A DNA stretch of 22,320 nt from a virus. The stretch is taken from the IMG/VR virus record IMGVR_UViG_3300022746_000056, positions 1 to 22,320 of that record. The stretch is one strand, 5' to 3'. The position numbers and the translations under genes were made by a program. Shown piece by piece: positions 1 through 4,770 of this stretch. Numbering within the stretch: the first letter of the stretch is position 1; the number at the start of each line of letters is the position of its first letter. The notes beneath the pieces were generated by a model, which made no database searches, was not told the DNA's origin, and was given only the letters and a program-made list of their open reading frames with translations.

Positions 1-40
1 GGTGACTCCGCCAGACACGCCCGACAGCAGGTCTCGCAGT

Positions 41-83
41 AGCCCCTAAACAGCCCGTAAACGCCCCGTAGAAGCCCGTTCCC
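41..83. repeat. Four short AGCCC-type direct repeats, about 11-base period
   Basis: AGCCC or GCCCC cores begin at about 41, 52, 62 and 73, each followed by a TAAA/GTAAA/GTAGA/GTT-like tail. The spacing is close to one helical turn, so the same face of the DNA is presented four times. That arrangement is typical of protein-binding arrays, but the binding protein is unknown. Confidence 0.4.
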
Positions 84-225
84 CCCGTCCTAGGTACAAT
101 CACCCACAAACGGCTGAAAACGCCTCCTATGACCCCCCTACGGTTAGACCGTTGCGAGCCGAGGCAAGCCCCAGGTGACAGAACCGCTTAATGATTTTTA
201 GGGTGAGGCAGTAGCCCAAACGACT

Positions 226-298
226 GATTTCGCAGCTAGACAGCCGACAAACTACGGATTTCGCAAATCGACTCCCAGGTGGACAACTGATTCCGTAG
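226..298. repeat. Three GATTYCGYA direct repeats spaced 31-32 bases
   Basis: GATTTCGCA occurs at 226 and 257 and the related GATTCCGTA at 289. Each is preceded by an ACAA/AAAC-ACT-like context, so the similarity extends beyond the core. The regular three-turn spacing resembles iterons or an operator array. No replication initiator gene is visible in the window. Confidence 0.4.
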
Positions 299-315
299 CA
301 AAAGGGTGAATTTAT

Positions 316-437
316 GCCTAAATCGCCCCATAGACGACCACTAGACAGCTCGACAGCCAGACAGTTGACAAAAAGTTCGGGAGGCGGTAATAGTGGGGCC
401 TTTAAGGACTAAAATTTAGGCTTAAAATGCCCCATAG
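316..437. repeat. Imperfect 18-19-base direct repeat (GCCTAAATCGCCCCATAG type)
   Basis: The copy at 316-333 (GCCTAAATCGCCCCATAG) is nearly repeated at 419-437 (GGCTTAAAATGCCCCATAG). Both share GCCCCATAG exactly. The two copies flank the TTGACA promoter-like site at 365 and the second lies 41 bases before the first start codon, a layout suited to operator sites. Confidence 0.4.
365..393 (+). promoter_or_regulatory. Candidate sigma-70-like promoter for the first operon
   Basis: A perfect -35 box TTGACA lies at 365-370. The -10 is weak: GGTAAT at 386-391 (15-base spacer) or TAATAG at 388-393 (17-base spacer). Transcription would begin near 400 and give a leader of about 75 bases before the ATG at 478. 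Confidence 0.35.
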
Positions 438-477
438 GTATGTCACACTGGTTTAAAGACTTTAAAGGAGCTCAAAA

Positions 478-780
478 ATGGGTAGAGGCGTTATCCGTAA
501 GATGCTGGGTACTGGCGTTATTGGTTCTGGTGTAGGTACAGCACTGACTGCTGTTGGCAATGCTATTGGTCCAGCTAGTGCTGTTGACGGTGGCATGAAC
601 TACGCTACTCGTATGGCTGCTATGCACGACTGGCACCCAACTGATTTGGGCACTGCTGCTCTAGTAAGCGGTGCTATTGGTCTAGGCATTGGTGCAGCTG
701 TGCGTCACAGTGAGTACAAGAAGGAACAGGCGAGCCGCAACGCTCACTTCGGTGACGGTGCTAATAACGTCAGACGTTAA
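478..780 (+). CDS. Small Gly/Ala-rich membrane-associated protein, function unknown
   Basis: A 100-residue protein I do not recognise. A strong ribosome binding site AAAGGAG (464-470) sits 7 bases before the ATG. Two Gly/Ala-rich hydrophobic stretches (about residues 9-35 and 58-75) have the GxxxG spacing of glycine-zipper membrane helices. They are separated by a polar middle containing HDWHP, and the tail is charged (HSEYKKEQASRN...). This suggests a small membrane-inserting or oligomerising protein. Its start MGRG loosely recalls the MGRNN starts of the next genes. It is first in a run of overlapping small genes; its stop shares one base with the next ATG (TAATG at 778-782), so translation is probably coupled. 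Confidence 0.7.
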   Translation: MGRGVIRKMLGTGVIGSGVGTALTAVGNAIGPASAVDGGMNYATRMAAMHDWHPTDLGTAALVSGAIGLGIGAAVRHSEYKKEQASRNAHFGDGANNVRR

Positions 781-926
781 TGCCCAGCCCCTACGCAATA
801 CAGATGGCACACTATGCGTTGGGTAAACTGGAAATAGAACTGGGAAAACAACTGGACTGGCGTGAACGTAACCAGTTCATCAAAGATTTTTTAGCAGAGC
901 ACGATACAGAGGCAGACAATGGGTAG
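780..926 (+). CDS. 48-residue hypothetical protein
   Basis: A short ORF that fills the gap between the first gene and the MGRNN genes exactly. Its ATG overlaps the preceding TAA by one base, and its TAG lies inside the next gene's start (ATGGGTAG, 8-base overlap at 919-926). The product begins MPSPYAIQMAHYALGKLE and ends HDTEADNG. It is predicted mainly helical and amphipathic, with no Cys or recognisable motif. The reason for calling it real is its seamless fit between two coupled genes. Function unknown. Confidence 0.6.
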   Translation: MPSPYAIQMAHYALGKLEIELGKQLDWRERNQFIKDFLAEHDTEADNG

Positions 927-1233
927 AAATAACGCTGACTTTCACGGTGTAAATATCTCTCATGAACTTTATTCCGAATTTGGGGTATCTGCTGCCAGCC
1001 TAATAGCTACTCATCCAACTGATGGTGAAGTAGGAAGAATGTACTTAGTTGATGATGGCAATACAGGAACTAGCCATAAAGTAATGAACGTTCAAGTGCA
1101 CAAAAACTATCGCAGAAAAGGTATAGCCACAGCTTTGTGGAATCATGCAAAAGCAATTGGGCTAAATCCAAAGCACGATTATGATGAGCAAAGTGATGAT
1201 GGGGCTTCTTGGGCGAAAGCTGTGGGTGACTAA
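919..1233 (+). CDS. Short GNAT-like acetyltransferase-fold protein with MGRNN leader (copy 1)
   Basis: 104 residues. The centre carries VHKNYRRKGIATALWNHAKA (residues about 60-79), which matches the acetyl-CoA-binding motif A of GNAT N-acetyltransferases (Q/RxxGxG/A: here RRKGIA) followed by the usual helix. Full GNATs are about 140-170 residues, so this is a minimal or reduced version and activity is uncertain. The N-terminus MGRNNADFHG recurs in the next two proteins. The tail DGASWAKAVGD is also shared in type with the next gene (GDAWAKSTGD), so the two are tandem paralogues. The start overlaps the preceding stop by 8 bases. Confidence 0.75.
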   Translation: MGRNNADFHGVNISHELYSEFGVSAASLIATHPTDGEVGRMYLVDDGNTGTSHKVMNVQVHKNYRRKGIATALWNHAKAIGLNPKHDYDEQSDDGASWAKAVGD

Positions 1234-1571
1234 TGGGTAGAAATAATGCAGACTTCCACGGAGTTACTTTCAGCCACAAACTCGAGAACTATGGCGAAGT
1301 AAGAATCGAAGCTAGTCATCCAGAACACGGCTATTTAGGCTCCATGCGTATCGGTAAATACGGAGACATTAAAGATGTTCGTGTAGGAGAGCCTTTTCGC
1401 CGTAAAGGTGTGGCTACAGGCATGTGGAACTACGCTAAGGCACAGGGGTTTAATCCTCAGCACTCGGATAGTCGTACTAAAGAGGGCGATGCTTGGGCAA
1501 AATCTACTGGGGATTATCTTCCAGAGAATAACGGCATCTATAACCCCGATGCACCTCAAAGGTGGGACTAA
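1233..1571 (+). CDS. Short GNAT-like acetyltransferase-fold protein with MGRNN leader (copy 2)
   Basis: 112 residues, a tandem paralogue of the previous gene: same leader MGRNNADFHG, same motif A (EPFRRKGVATGMWNYAKA) and similar AWAKSTGD, then an extra C-terminal tail ending NPDAPQRWD. Its middle (residues 20-55) has diverged strongly from copy 1, while the leader and motif A are held. The ATG shares one base with the upstream TAA (TAATG). Acetyl-CoA-dependent transfer is the family expectation; the substrate is unknown and the domain is short. Confidence 0.75.
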   Translation: MGRNNADFHGVTFSHKLENYGEVRIEASHPEHGYLGSMRIGKYGDIKDVRVGEPFRRKGVATGMWNYAKAQGFNPQHSDSRTKEGDAWAKSTGDYLPENNGIYNPDAPQRWD

Positions 1572-1858
1572 TGGGCAGAAACAATAAAGACTTCCACGTT
1601 AACTTTAACGAACAACTAGGCAAGTCTTTCCGTGTAGTGACCACTCCCCCAGGTCGTGCAAAAGACTCTCGAACAGGTGAAACACTGCCAGATAGCCCAG
1701 ACCGATGGTCTATCGTGACTCCTTCTAATGGAAAAGCCTGGGAATGGCCTACAGCCACTCCTAAAGCCCACGAAGAAGCCAGAAAAGACTTCAATAACCT
1801 CTTCACTGACCGCCGTCTTAAATACAAGGGCCGTCAAATCCGCAAAAACATGAAGTAA
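1571..1858 (+). CDS. 95-residue hypothetical protein with MGRNN leader
   Basis: The ATG at 1571 is chosen over the in-frame ATG at 1562. It gives the leader MGRNNKDFH shared with the two upstream genes and the same TAATG one-base stop/start overlap. The rest is unlike the GNAT copies: a Pro/Asp-rich middle (DSRTGETLPDSPDRWSIVT) and a basic end (RRLKYKGRQIRKNMK) that could bind nucleic acid. Function unknown. It closes the first operon; a 12-bp hairpin follows at 1910. Confidence 0.7.
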   Translation: MGRNNKDFHVNFNEQLGKSFRVVTTPPGRAKDSRTGETLPDSPDRWSIVTPSNGKAWEWPTATPKAHEEARKDFNNLFTDRRLKYKGRQIRKNMK

Positions 1859-1909
1859 TCCGTGCGTTAGAGCGAAAAACAGCACATTTAACGGAAAAAT
1901 GGGGGCCCG

Positions 1910-1937
1910 CTGGGGTTGCCCAAAGGGGCAACTCCAG
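1910..1937. terminator. Strong hairpin closing the first operon
   Basis: CTGGGGTTGCCC (1910-1921), loop AAAG, GGGCAACTCCAG (1926-1937): a 12-bp stem with one G-T pair. No T-run follows on the + strand, so it may be a factor-assisted terminator or an mRNA 3' stabiliser. On the - strand an ATTTTT stretch lies about 10 bases beyond the stem. Confidence 0.6.
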
Positions 1938-1955
1938 TACATAGCTAAAATAATC

Positions 1956-1964
1956 TGCTATACT
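1956..1964 (+). promoter_or_regulatory. Extended -10 promoter TGCTATACT (hsp20)
   Basis: TG-C-TATACT at 1956-1964 sits 19 bases after the upstream hairpin. The 14-mer TAATCTGCTATACT (1951-1964) recurs exactly at 4934-4947, upstream of thyX, and in a near copy before the phosphatase gene at 7854. The -35 region is weak (AGTACA at 1936-1941), as usual for extended -10 promoters. Predicted start is near 1971, giving a leader of about 105 bases. Confidence 0.6.
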
Positions 1965-1972
1965 CTTCTTTA

Positions 1973-2076
1973 GACATGCCAATTGGGTGTCTATAACTAA
2001 TACTGTGCTACGGGCAGTTTGAACTTATCGGAATTTCCGAAATGTTCGTACACAGTTGTCGTCTAAGGAGACAGTA
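1973..2076 (+). promoter_or_regulatory. Structured 5' leader of hsp20; possible RNA thermometer
   Basis: The leader can form AGACA/TGTCT closing over CCAATTGG (1973-1993), and ACTGTG (2002-2007) with CACAGT (2051-2056) enclosing TCGGAA/TTCCGA (2028-2040). Next to the start codon lies GTCT-AAGG-AGAC (2061-2072), which puts the ribosome binding site AAGGAG in the loop and 3' arm of a weak 4-bp stem. Weak occlusion of the binding site upstream of a small heat shock gene is the hallmark of RNA thermometers, but the fold is judged by eye only. Confidence 0.35.
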
Positions 2077-2595
2077 ATGAGCAAAGAAGTAAATTTCCGT
2101 CAGCCATGGAACCCAGCCTCCACTGGTAGGAGCCCCTATGAGCCTGACAACCACACTTATCCCCCGCAAAAGAAGCCTGCCCCTATTACTATGGCAGACC
2201 TTTTCCCACAGCTAGACCGCCTCTCAATCGGTTGGTCTCCTGTCCTTGACCAACTACGTCAAACCACCCTTAATAAGCCCTCCTACCCCCCTTACGACCT
2301 CATTAGCGTGGGAGATAACCAGAACATCCTAGATGTTGCTGTTGCTGGATTCACTAAGTCGGAAATCTCTGTGACTGTGGAAGACTCTATCCTTGTAATC
2401 AAGGGCGAGAAGAACACTGAGCGTGCTGGAGAGATTCTTCACAAGGGCATTGCATCTCGTGACTTTGAGTTGCGTTTGGCTATGGCTGAGTACTGGGAGG
2501 TAATCAGGGCCTCAATGGACAACGGTATGCTTACTGTTCTATTTGGAAAAAATCTTCCCGAAGAAAAGAAGCCAAAAGTTATTGACATCAAGTAA
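2077..2595 (+). CDS. HSP20 / alpha-crystallin small heat shock protein
   Basis: 172 residues from the ATG at 2077, chosen over the TTG at 2056 because AAGGAG lies 6 bases upstream. Residues about 70-172 form the alpha-crystallin domain: PPYDLISVGDNQNILDVAVA, GFTKSEISVTVED..LVIKGEK, LHKGIASRDFELRL, and the family signature AxxxNGxL (ASMDNGMLTV) before the C-terminal tail PKVIDIK. The N-terminal 65 residues are Pro-rich and variable, as usual. Such proteins are ATP-independent holdases that keep unfolding proteins soluble. Phage copies are known in T4-like cyanophages, where assembly or host-protein protection is proposed. The gene stands alone with its own promoter and leader. Confidence 0.93.
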   Translation: MSKEVNFRQPWNPASTGRSPYEPDNHTYPPQKKPAPITMADLFPQLDRLSIGWSPVLDQLRQTTLNKPSYPPYDLISVGDNQNILDVAVAGFTKSEISVTVEDSILVIKGEKNTERAGEILHKGIASRDFELRLAMAEYWEVIRASMDNGMLTVLFGKNLPEEKKPKVIDIK

Positions 2596-2612
2596 TCTTG
2601 GTGTAGTATAGG
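2582..2612 (+). promoter_or_regulatory. Candidate promoter for the RNA region
   Basis: TTGACA at 2582-2587 overlaps the hsp20 stop. Possible -10 boxes are TAGTAT (2604-2609, 16-base spacer) and TATAGG (2607-2612, 19-base spacer). It would drive the 0.8-kb ORF-free region and the tRNA-Ser genes. The same bases may instead be part of a tRNA-like fold, so this is uncertain. Confidence 0.3.
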
Positions 2613-2777
2613 AACACAACCTCGAAGCGGCTTGGGTGGTACCAAGTGAGGCGCTGAGATAGCCCAGAGATTGAACTCGACTGGATGACGGTATAGCCAA
2701 AACGTGCTAGAGTTCCTGAGGGATAGACAGTTACCAGCTGTTGTTTCTCTCAGTATTCCAGGGCCGCTGGGCGGTGA

Positions 2778-2824
2778 CGGGCCTCCAAAACCTGTCTTGC
2801 AGAGTTCGATTCTCTGACTTGGGG
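2778..2824 (+). ncRNA. tRNA-Trp-like 3' half (anticodon loop CTCCAAA plus T arm)
   Basis: An anticodon-like arm CGGGC-CTCCAAA-ACCTG (2778-2794, CCA anticodon, one C-A mismatch) is followed by a 5-base variable loop, a perfect T arm CAGAG-TTCGATT-CTCTG (2800-2816) and an acceptor-like ACTTGGG plus G (2817-2824). I cannot build a normal D arm and 5' acceptor next to it. The best partner is ACCAAGT at 2641-2647, which pairs at six of seven positions but lies about 130 bases upstream. It is either a tRNA fragment, an interrupted tRNA, or part of a larger tRNA-like RNA. Confidence 0.4.
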
Positions 2825-3145
2825 CAAACAGCGTTGCTGCTCAATAGGTCCGCTAGGGCTTAACGATTACGGATGCTGGTCCTATCACCCATTGCTGCGG
2901 CAGGTGATAGGATACACCTGGATAGATGAAGCGCACTTGGAAAGCTGAAATACCCTTTCCTCGCCTCTCACTGTCAAGTAACAAGGCTTGAAGGTTACTG
3001 TCTCTGATGATGGTTACTTGCAAGGGCTGGATAGTCTTGTTGCGAATGGACTTACACCTGCGGTTCGTTATTGTTCAGCACCTCGAAAGAGATTAAGTTG
3101 TAAGCTGTCAAGGATTGGTCTCCCGCATGTGCGAAACGACTAAGA

Positions 3146-3222
3146 TAGGCTGTAGAGTAATAGCAGAGCCACCTCCTGAACGTACGCAGGGGGAAGTGCA
3201 GGTATAAGTCCTGCCAGTCTAT
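3146..3222 (+). ncRNA. tRNA-like RNA with 7-bp anticodon-position stem
   Basis: The acceptor arms TAGGCTG (3146-3152) and CAGTCTA (3215-3221) pair fully with one G-T. The T-arm position has GCAGG-TATAAGT-CCTGC (3198-3214), with a 7-base loop but no TTC. Where the anticodon arm should be there is CCTCCTG-AACGTACG-CAGGGGG (3172-3193): 7 bp with an 8-base loop instead of 5 bp with 7. The D region (3155-3170) pairs poorly. Overall size is 77 bases. It has the shape of a tRNA but no standard anticodon loop, so decoding is unlikely. Confidence 0.4.
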
Positions 3223-3226
3223 CAAA

Positions 3227-3313
3227 AGGGCTGTAGTGTAATAGGCAACACAGTGCCTCAGGGAGTTCCCAGAGGAGCGCACGCAGTTTCGAGTTCGACT
3301 CTCGACAGCCTAC
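3227..3313 (+). ncRNA. tRNA-Gln-derived RNA with an expanded anticodon arm
   Basis: The D arm GTGT-AATAGGCA-ACAC (3236-3251) matches the D arm of the tRNA-Gln at 7735 in 15 of 16 bases and fits the A-box pattern. The T arm TCGAG-TTCGACT-CTCGA (3289-3305) is canonical. The acceptor AGGGCTG/CAGCCTA pairs at five positions plus a G-T, with an A-A mismatch at the end. In place of a normal anticodon arm is a long rod: GTGC-CTC-A-GGG-AGTT-CCC-A-GAG...GCAC (3253-3282), 13 bases longer than standard. Either a tRNA whose anticodon arm was replaced, a tRNA carrying a small insertion, or a decayed copy. Confidence 0.5.
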
Positions 3314-3416
3314 TGCAACAAGCCGTATGGGCTTCAGAGTGCCGAAAGGGCTTGACCGCTGCCAGCAACGTCCCGCTAGCGTGCAGTAACAGGGTTGTGA
3401 CTGTTACAGGGCAATT

Positions 3417-3504
3417 GGTGGAGTGGCCGAGCGGCCTAAGGCGGCAGTCTTGAAAACTGTTGAGTGTAACAGCTCCGTGGGTTCAAATCCTACCTCCACC
3501 GCCA
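3417..3504 (+). tRNA. tRNA-Ser (anticodon TGA)
   Basis: A class II tRNA of 88 bases including encoded CCA. Acceptor GGTGGAG/CTCCACC, anticodon arm CAGT-CTTGAAA-ACTG with anticodon TGA, long variable arm closed by GAG/CTC, and T arm GTGGG-TTCAAAT-CCTAC. It reads UCA and, by wobble, UCG, a codon used often in the capsid and other virion genes here. The next tRNA starts at the very next base. Confidence 0.96.
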
Positions 3505-3592
3505 GGAAGATTGGCTGAGCGGCTTAAGGCAGCTCCTTGCTAAGGAGTCGTGGGGAAACTCACCACAGGTTCAAATCCTGTATCTTCCGCCA
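3505..3592 (+). tRNA. tRNA-Ser (anticodon GCT)
   Basis: A class II tRNA of 88 bases with encoded CCA. Acceptor GGAAGAT/ATCTTCC, anticodon arm CTCC-TTGCTAA-GGAG with anticodon GCT (reads AGC/AGU), long variable arm, and T arm ACAGG-TTCAAAT-CCTGT. It directly abuts the previous tRNA with no spacer, so both must come from one precursor. Confidence 0.96.
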
Positions 3593-3595
3593 CAC

Positions 3596-3625
3596 TTGTC
3601 TATTCACCAAAAGTTTGAGTAAACT
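3596..3625 (+). promoter_or_regulatory. Candidate promoter giving a leaderless dCMP deaminase mRNA
   Basis: TTGTCT (3596-3601) and TAAACT (3620-3625) are 18 bases apart, and the ATG at 3632 lies 7 bases after the -10, where transcription would start. No ribosome binding site is visible before this ATG, which fits leaderless translation. An AAGTTT/AAACTT hairpin (3611-3626) covers the same bases, so read-through from the tRNAs is the alternative. Confidence 0.3.
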
Positions 3626-3631
3626 TACCTC

Positions 3632-4093
3632 ATGCAAAAGTCATGGGTTGAAGTATGGTTAGAAGTAGCGCAAGTTATCTCTCAGCGCTCTAGGTGTTCA
3701 CGAGCACAAATCGGAGCTGTAATTGTCAACCAAGACCAAAGAGTCATTAGTACGGGCTATAACGGTGCTGCTGCTAGCTACCCAACTACAGGTGACTGCA
3801 CTAATTGGTGTGAAAGAGCCCAAGGTAAGACGGGACTAGGTTCCTCTTACGAAGGCTGTCCTTCAATCCACGCAGAAGCTAATGCCCTTCTGTACGTGGA
3901 CCGTTCTGCTGTACACGGAGCAACTATGTACATTACAGCCCCTCCTTGCATGAATTGTGCCAAGTTAATCTCTAATAGTGGGGTTACTGAGCTCATACAT
4001 CTAGTTGGGCCAGAAGACATGCACCGTAATCCTGACGAAGTATGGGCATACCTAGAGAAATGCGGTATGCTTGTAACTAGCATTAGTAGATAA
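3632..4093 (+). CDS. Deoxycytidylate (dCMP) deaminase family protein
   Basis: 153 residues. Zinc-dependent deaminase signature: H80-A-E82 (SIHAEANAL) with the catalytic glutamate, and P105-C106-x-x-C109 (APPCMNCAK). An additional Cys/His-rich loop (GDCTNWCERA...YEGC) is typical of dCMP deaminases, as is the N-terminal CSRAQIGAVIV. The enzyme converts dCMP to dUMP, the substrate for the ThyX encoded 1 kb downstream, so the two supply dTTP for phage DNA. Length fits the family. No ribosome binding site is evident before the ATG, only 39 bases after tRNA-Ser. ComEB-type deaminase is the nearest named relative. Confidence 0.92.
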   Translation: MQKSWVEVWLEVAQVISQRSRCSRAQIGAVIVNQDQRVISTGYNGAAASYPTTGDCTNWCERAQGKTGLGSSYEGCPSIHAEANALLYVDRSAVHGATMYITAPPCMNCAKLISNSGVTELIHLVGPEDMHRNPDEVWAYLEKCGMLVTSISR

Positions 4094-4099
4094 TGCTAT

Positions 4100-4172
4100 G
4101 CCCCGATAGCTCATCTGGTAGAGCGACGCACTTGTAATGCGTAGGTGGCGGGTTCAAGTCCTGCTCGGGGCT
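4100..4172 (+). tRNA. tRNA-Thr (anticodon TGT)
   Basis: 73 bases, class I. Acceptor GCCCCGA/TCGGGGC, D arm beginning TAGCTCATCTGGTAGAGC, anticodon arm ACGCA-CTTGTAA-TGCGT with anticodon TGT (reads ACA/ACG), and T arm GCGGG-TTCAAGT-CCTGC. CCA is not encoded. It starts 6 bases after the deaminase stop, and a T6 run follows immediately. Confidence 0.95.
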
Positions 4173-4196
4173 CTTTTTTATTTAGAAAGGGAAATG

Positions 4197-4505
4197 ATGA
4201 AGAGCATCACAATAAACGAATGGCAATCCGAAGTTCTAGACAAAGAACTGGTTCTAGTGGACTTCTGGGCAGAATGGTGCGGTCCTTGCCGTGCTCAGGC
4301 ACCAATCCTAGAACAATTAGAGATAGACATTGCTAAACTGTCAGTAGTTAAGGTCAACACTGACGAAGAGACTCAACTGTCACTAAACATGGCGATTAAG
4401 AGTATTCCTACACTAATGTTGTTTAAGAAGGGCGAACATGTGTGGACCCTCACTGGAGCAAAACCTCGTGGAGTACTACTAACGGAGATTACACCTTATG
4501 TCTGA
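4197..4505 (+). CDS. Thioredoxin
   Basis: 102 residues from the second of two adjacent ATGs (4194, 4197), preferred because AAAGGG (4186-4191) is 5 bases upstream of it. Full thioredoxin fold: VDFWAEWCGPC with redox cysteines C28 and C31, then KVNTDEE, the cis-proline loop SIPTLMLFKKGE, and a final helix. Thioredoxins reduce protein disulfides. In a phage with its own nucleotide genes it may serve a ribonucleotide reductase or act with the replication machinery as T7 uses host thioredoxin; no reductase gene is in the window. The stop lies inside the next start (ATGTCTGA, 8-base overlap). Confidence 0.95.
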   Translation: MKSITINEWQSEVLDKELVLVDFWAEWCGPCRAQAPILEQLEIDIAKLSVVKVNTDEETQLSLNMAIKSIPTLMLFKKGEHVWTLTGAKPRGVLLTEITPYV

Positions 4506-4770
4506 CCACAATCAGAAGTATGAAGCAGCAAAGTCTCGCTGGGAAGCCGTACAGCTTCAGGCCGCAAACGCTATGCGTGAGCTAGACTACGCTGTAGCAG
4601 TATTTGAAAAAGACAAGACTGAGCTGGACCAAGAGACCATTGACGCTCTTTATGCTCAAATTACGGCCCAAAAGAAGACCATTGAAGACTTTGTAATGAA
4701 GAGTCGCACAGTATTCATGGACGAATCAAAGAAATACGAGTTCAGAGCGAATAGGAGCTTCCTTGCCTAA
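4498..4770 (+). CDS. 90-residue coiled-coil protein, unknown function
   Basis: Starts 8 bases inside the thioredoxin gene (ATGTCTGA), so it is translationally coupled. The protein is almost entirely helical with heptad-like hydrophobics (AAKSRWEAVQLQAANAMREL, FEKDKTELDQETIDALYAQI) and many charges. It has no Cys and no catalytic motif. It could be a small oligomer or adaptor. I do not recognise the family. Confidence 0.8.
   Translation: MSDHNQKYEAAKSRWEAVQLQAANAMRELDYAVAVFEKDKTELDQETIDALYAQITAQKKTIEDFVMKSRTVFMDESKKYEFRANRSFLA

Larger units (their letters stand above)
1..477. other. Non-coding, repeat-rich region upstream of the first operon
   Basis: I see no credible ORF here on either strand. 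The stretch holds several kinds of short repeat (listed separately), many ACAG/GACA words, a small inverted repeat ACGGT-TAG-ACCGT at 140-152, and a TTGACA promoter-like site near 365. It directly precedes the first gene, which has a good ribosome binding site. A regulatory or replication-related function is possible but is inferred only from the repeat organisation. Confidence 0.6.
2596..3416 (+). ncRNA. ORF-free, hairpin-dense region with tRNA-like shapes
   Basis: About 820 bases between hsp20 and the tRNA-Ser pair without a credible gene but full of complementary arms: CTTGG/CCAAG (2631/2642), CTGAG/CTCAG (2716/2749), GCCGC/GCGGT (2763-2775), CCTATCACC/GGTGATAGG (2881/2903), CAAGTAAC/GTTACTTG (2975/3013), CTC-GAAA-GAG with a GNRA loop (3082-3091), AAGCC/GGCTT (3320/3330) and GTAACAG/CTGTTAC (3386/3401). 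Two tRNA-sized cloverleaf-like units (3146-3222, 3227-3313) and two less complete ones (2592-2675, 2641-2824) lie within it. The sense strand is inferred from the tRNA-like units and the downstream tRNAs. This may be an array of decayed or non-decoding tRNAs, or one larger structured RNA. Function unknown. Confidence 0.55.

Noticed and set aside
2592-2830. tmRNA
   Set aside because: A T arm and acceptor-like ends exist, but there is no GGG/acceptor start, no tag reading frame ending in Ala-Ala, and the size is too small.
3138-3212. Possible group I intron core (GACTA...AAGTCC resembling P7, with CCTCCTG/CAGGGGG as P8)
   Set aside because: Only four P7 base pairs can be made, the joining segment is too long, and no P3/P4/P6 partners were found upstream. 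Better explained by the tRNA-like fold; a covariance search could reopen it.
3052-3282. A 76-codon - strand ORF in the structured RNA region
   Set aside because: It covers the tRNA-like units on the opposite strand, with no binding site and an unlikely composition; probably chance.
3253-3453. A 66-codon + strand ORF overlapping the tRNA-like unit and tRNA-Ser
   Set aside because: It runs into the tRNA-Ser gene, has no ribosome binding site, and its translation reflects structured RNA sequence.
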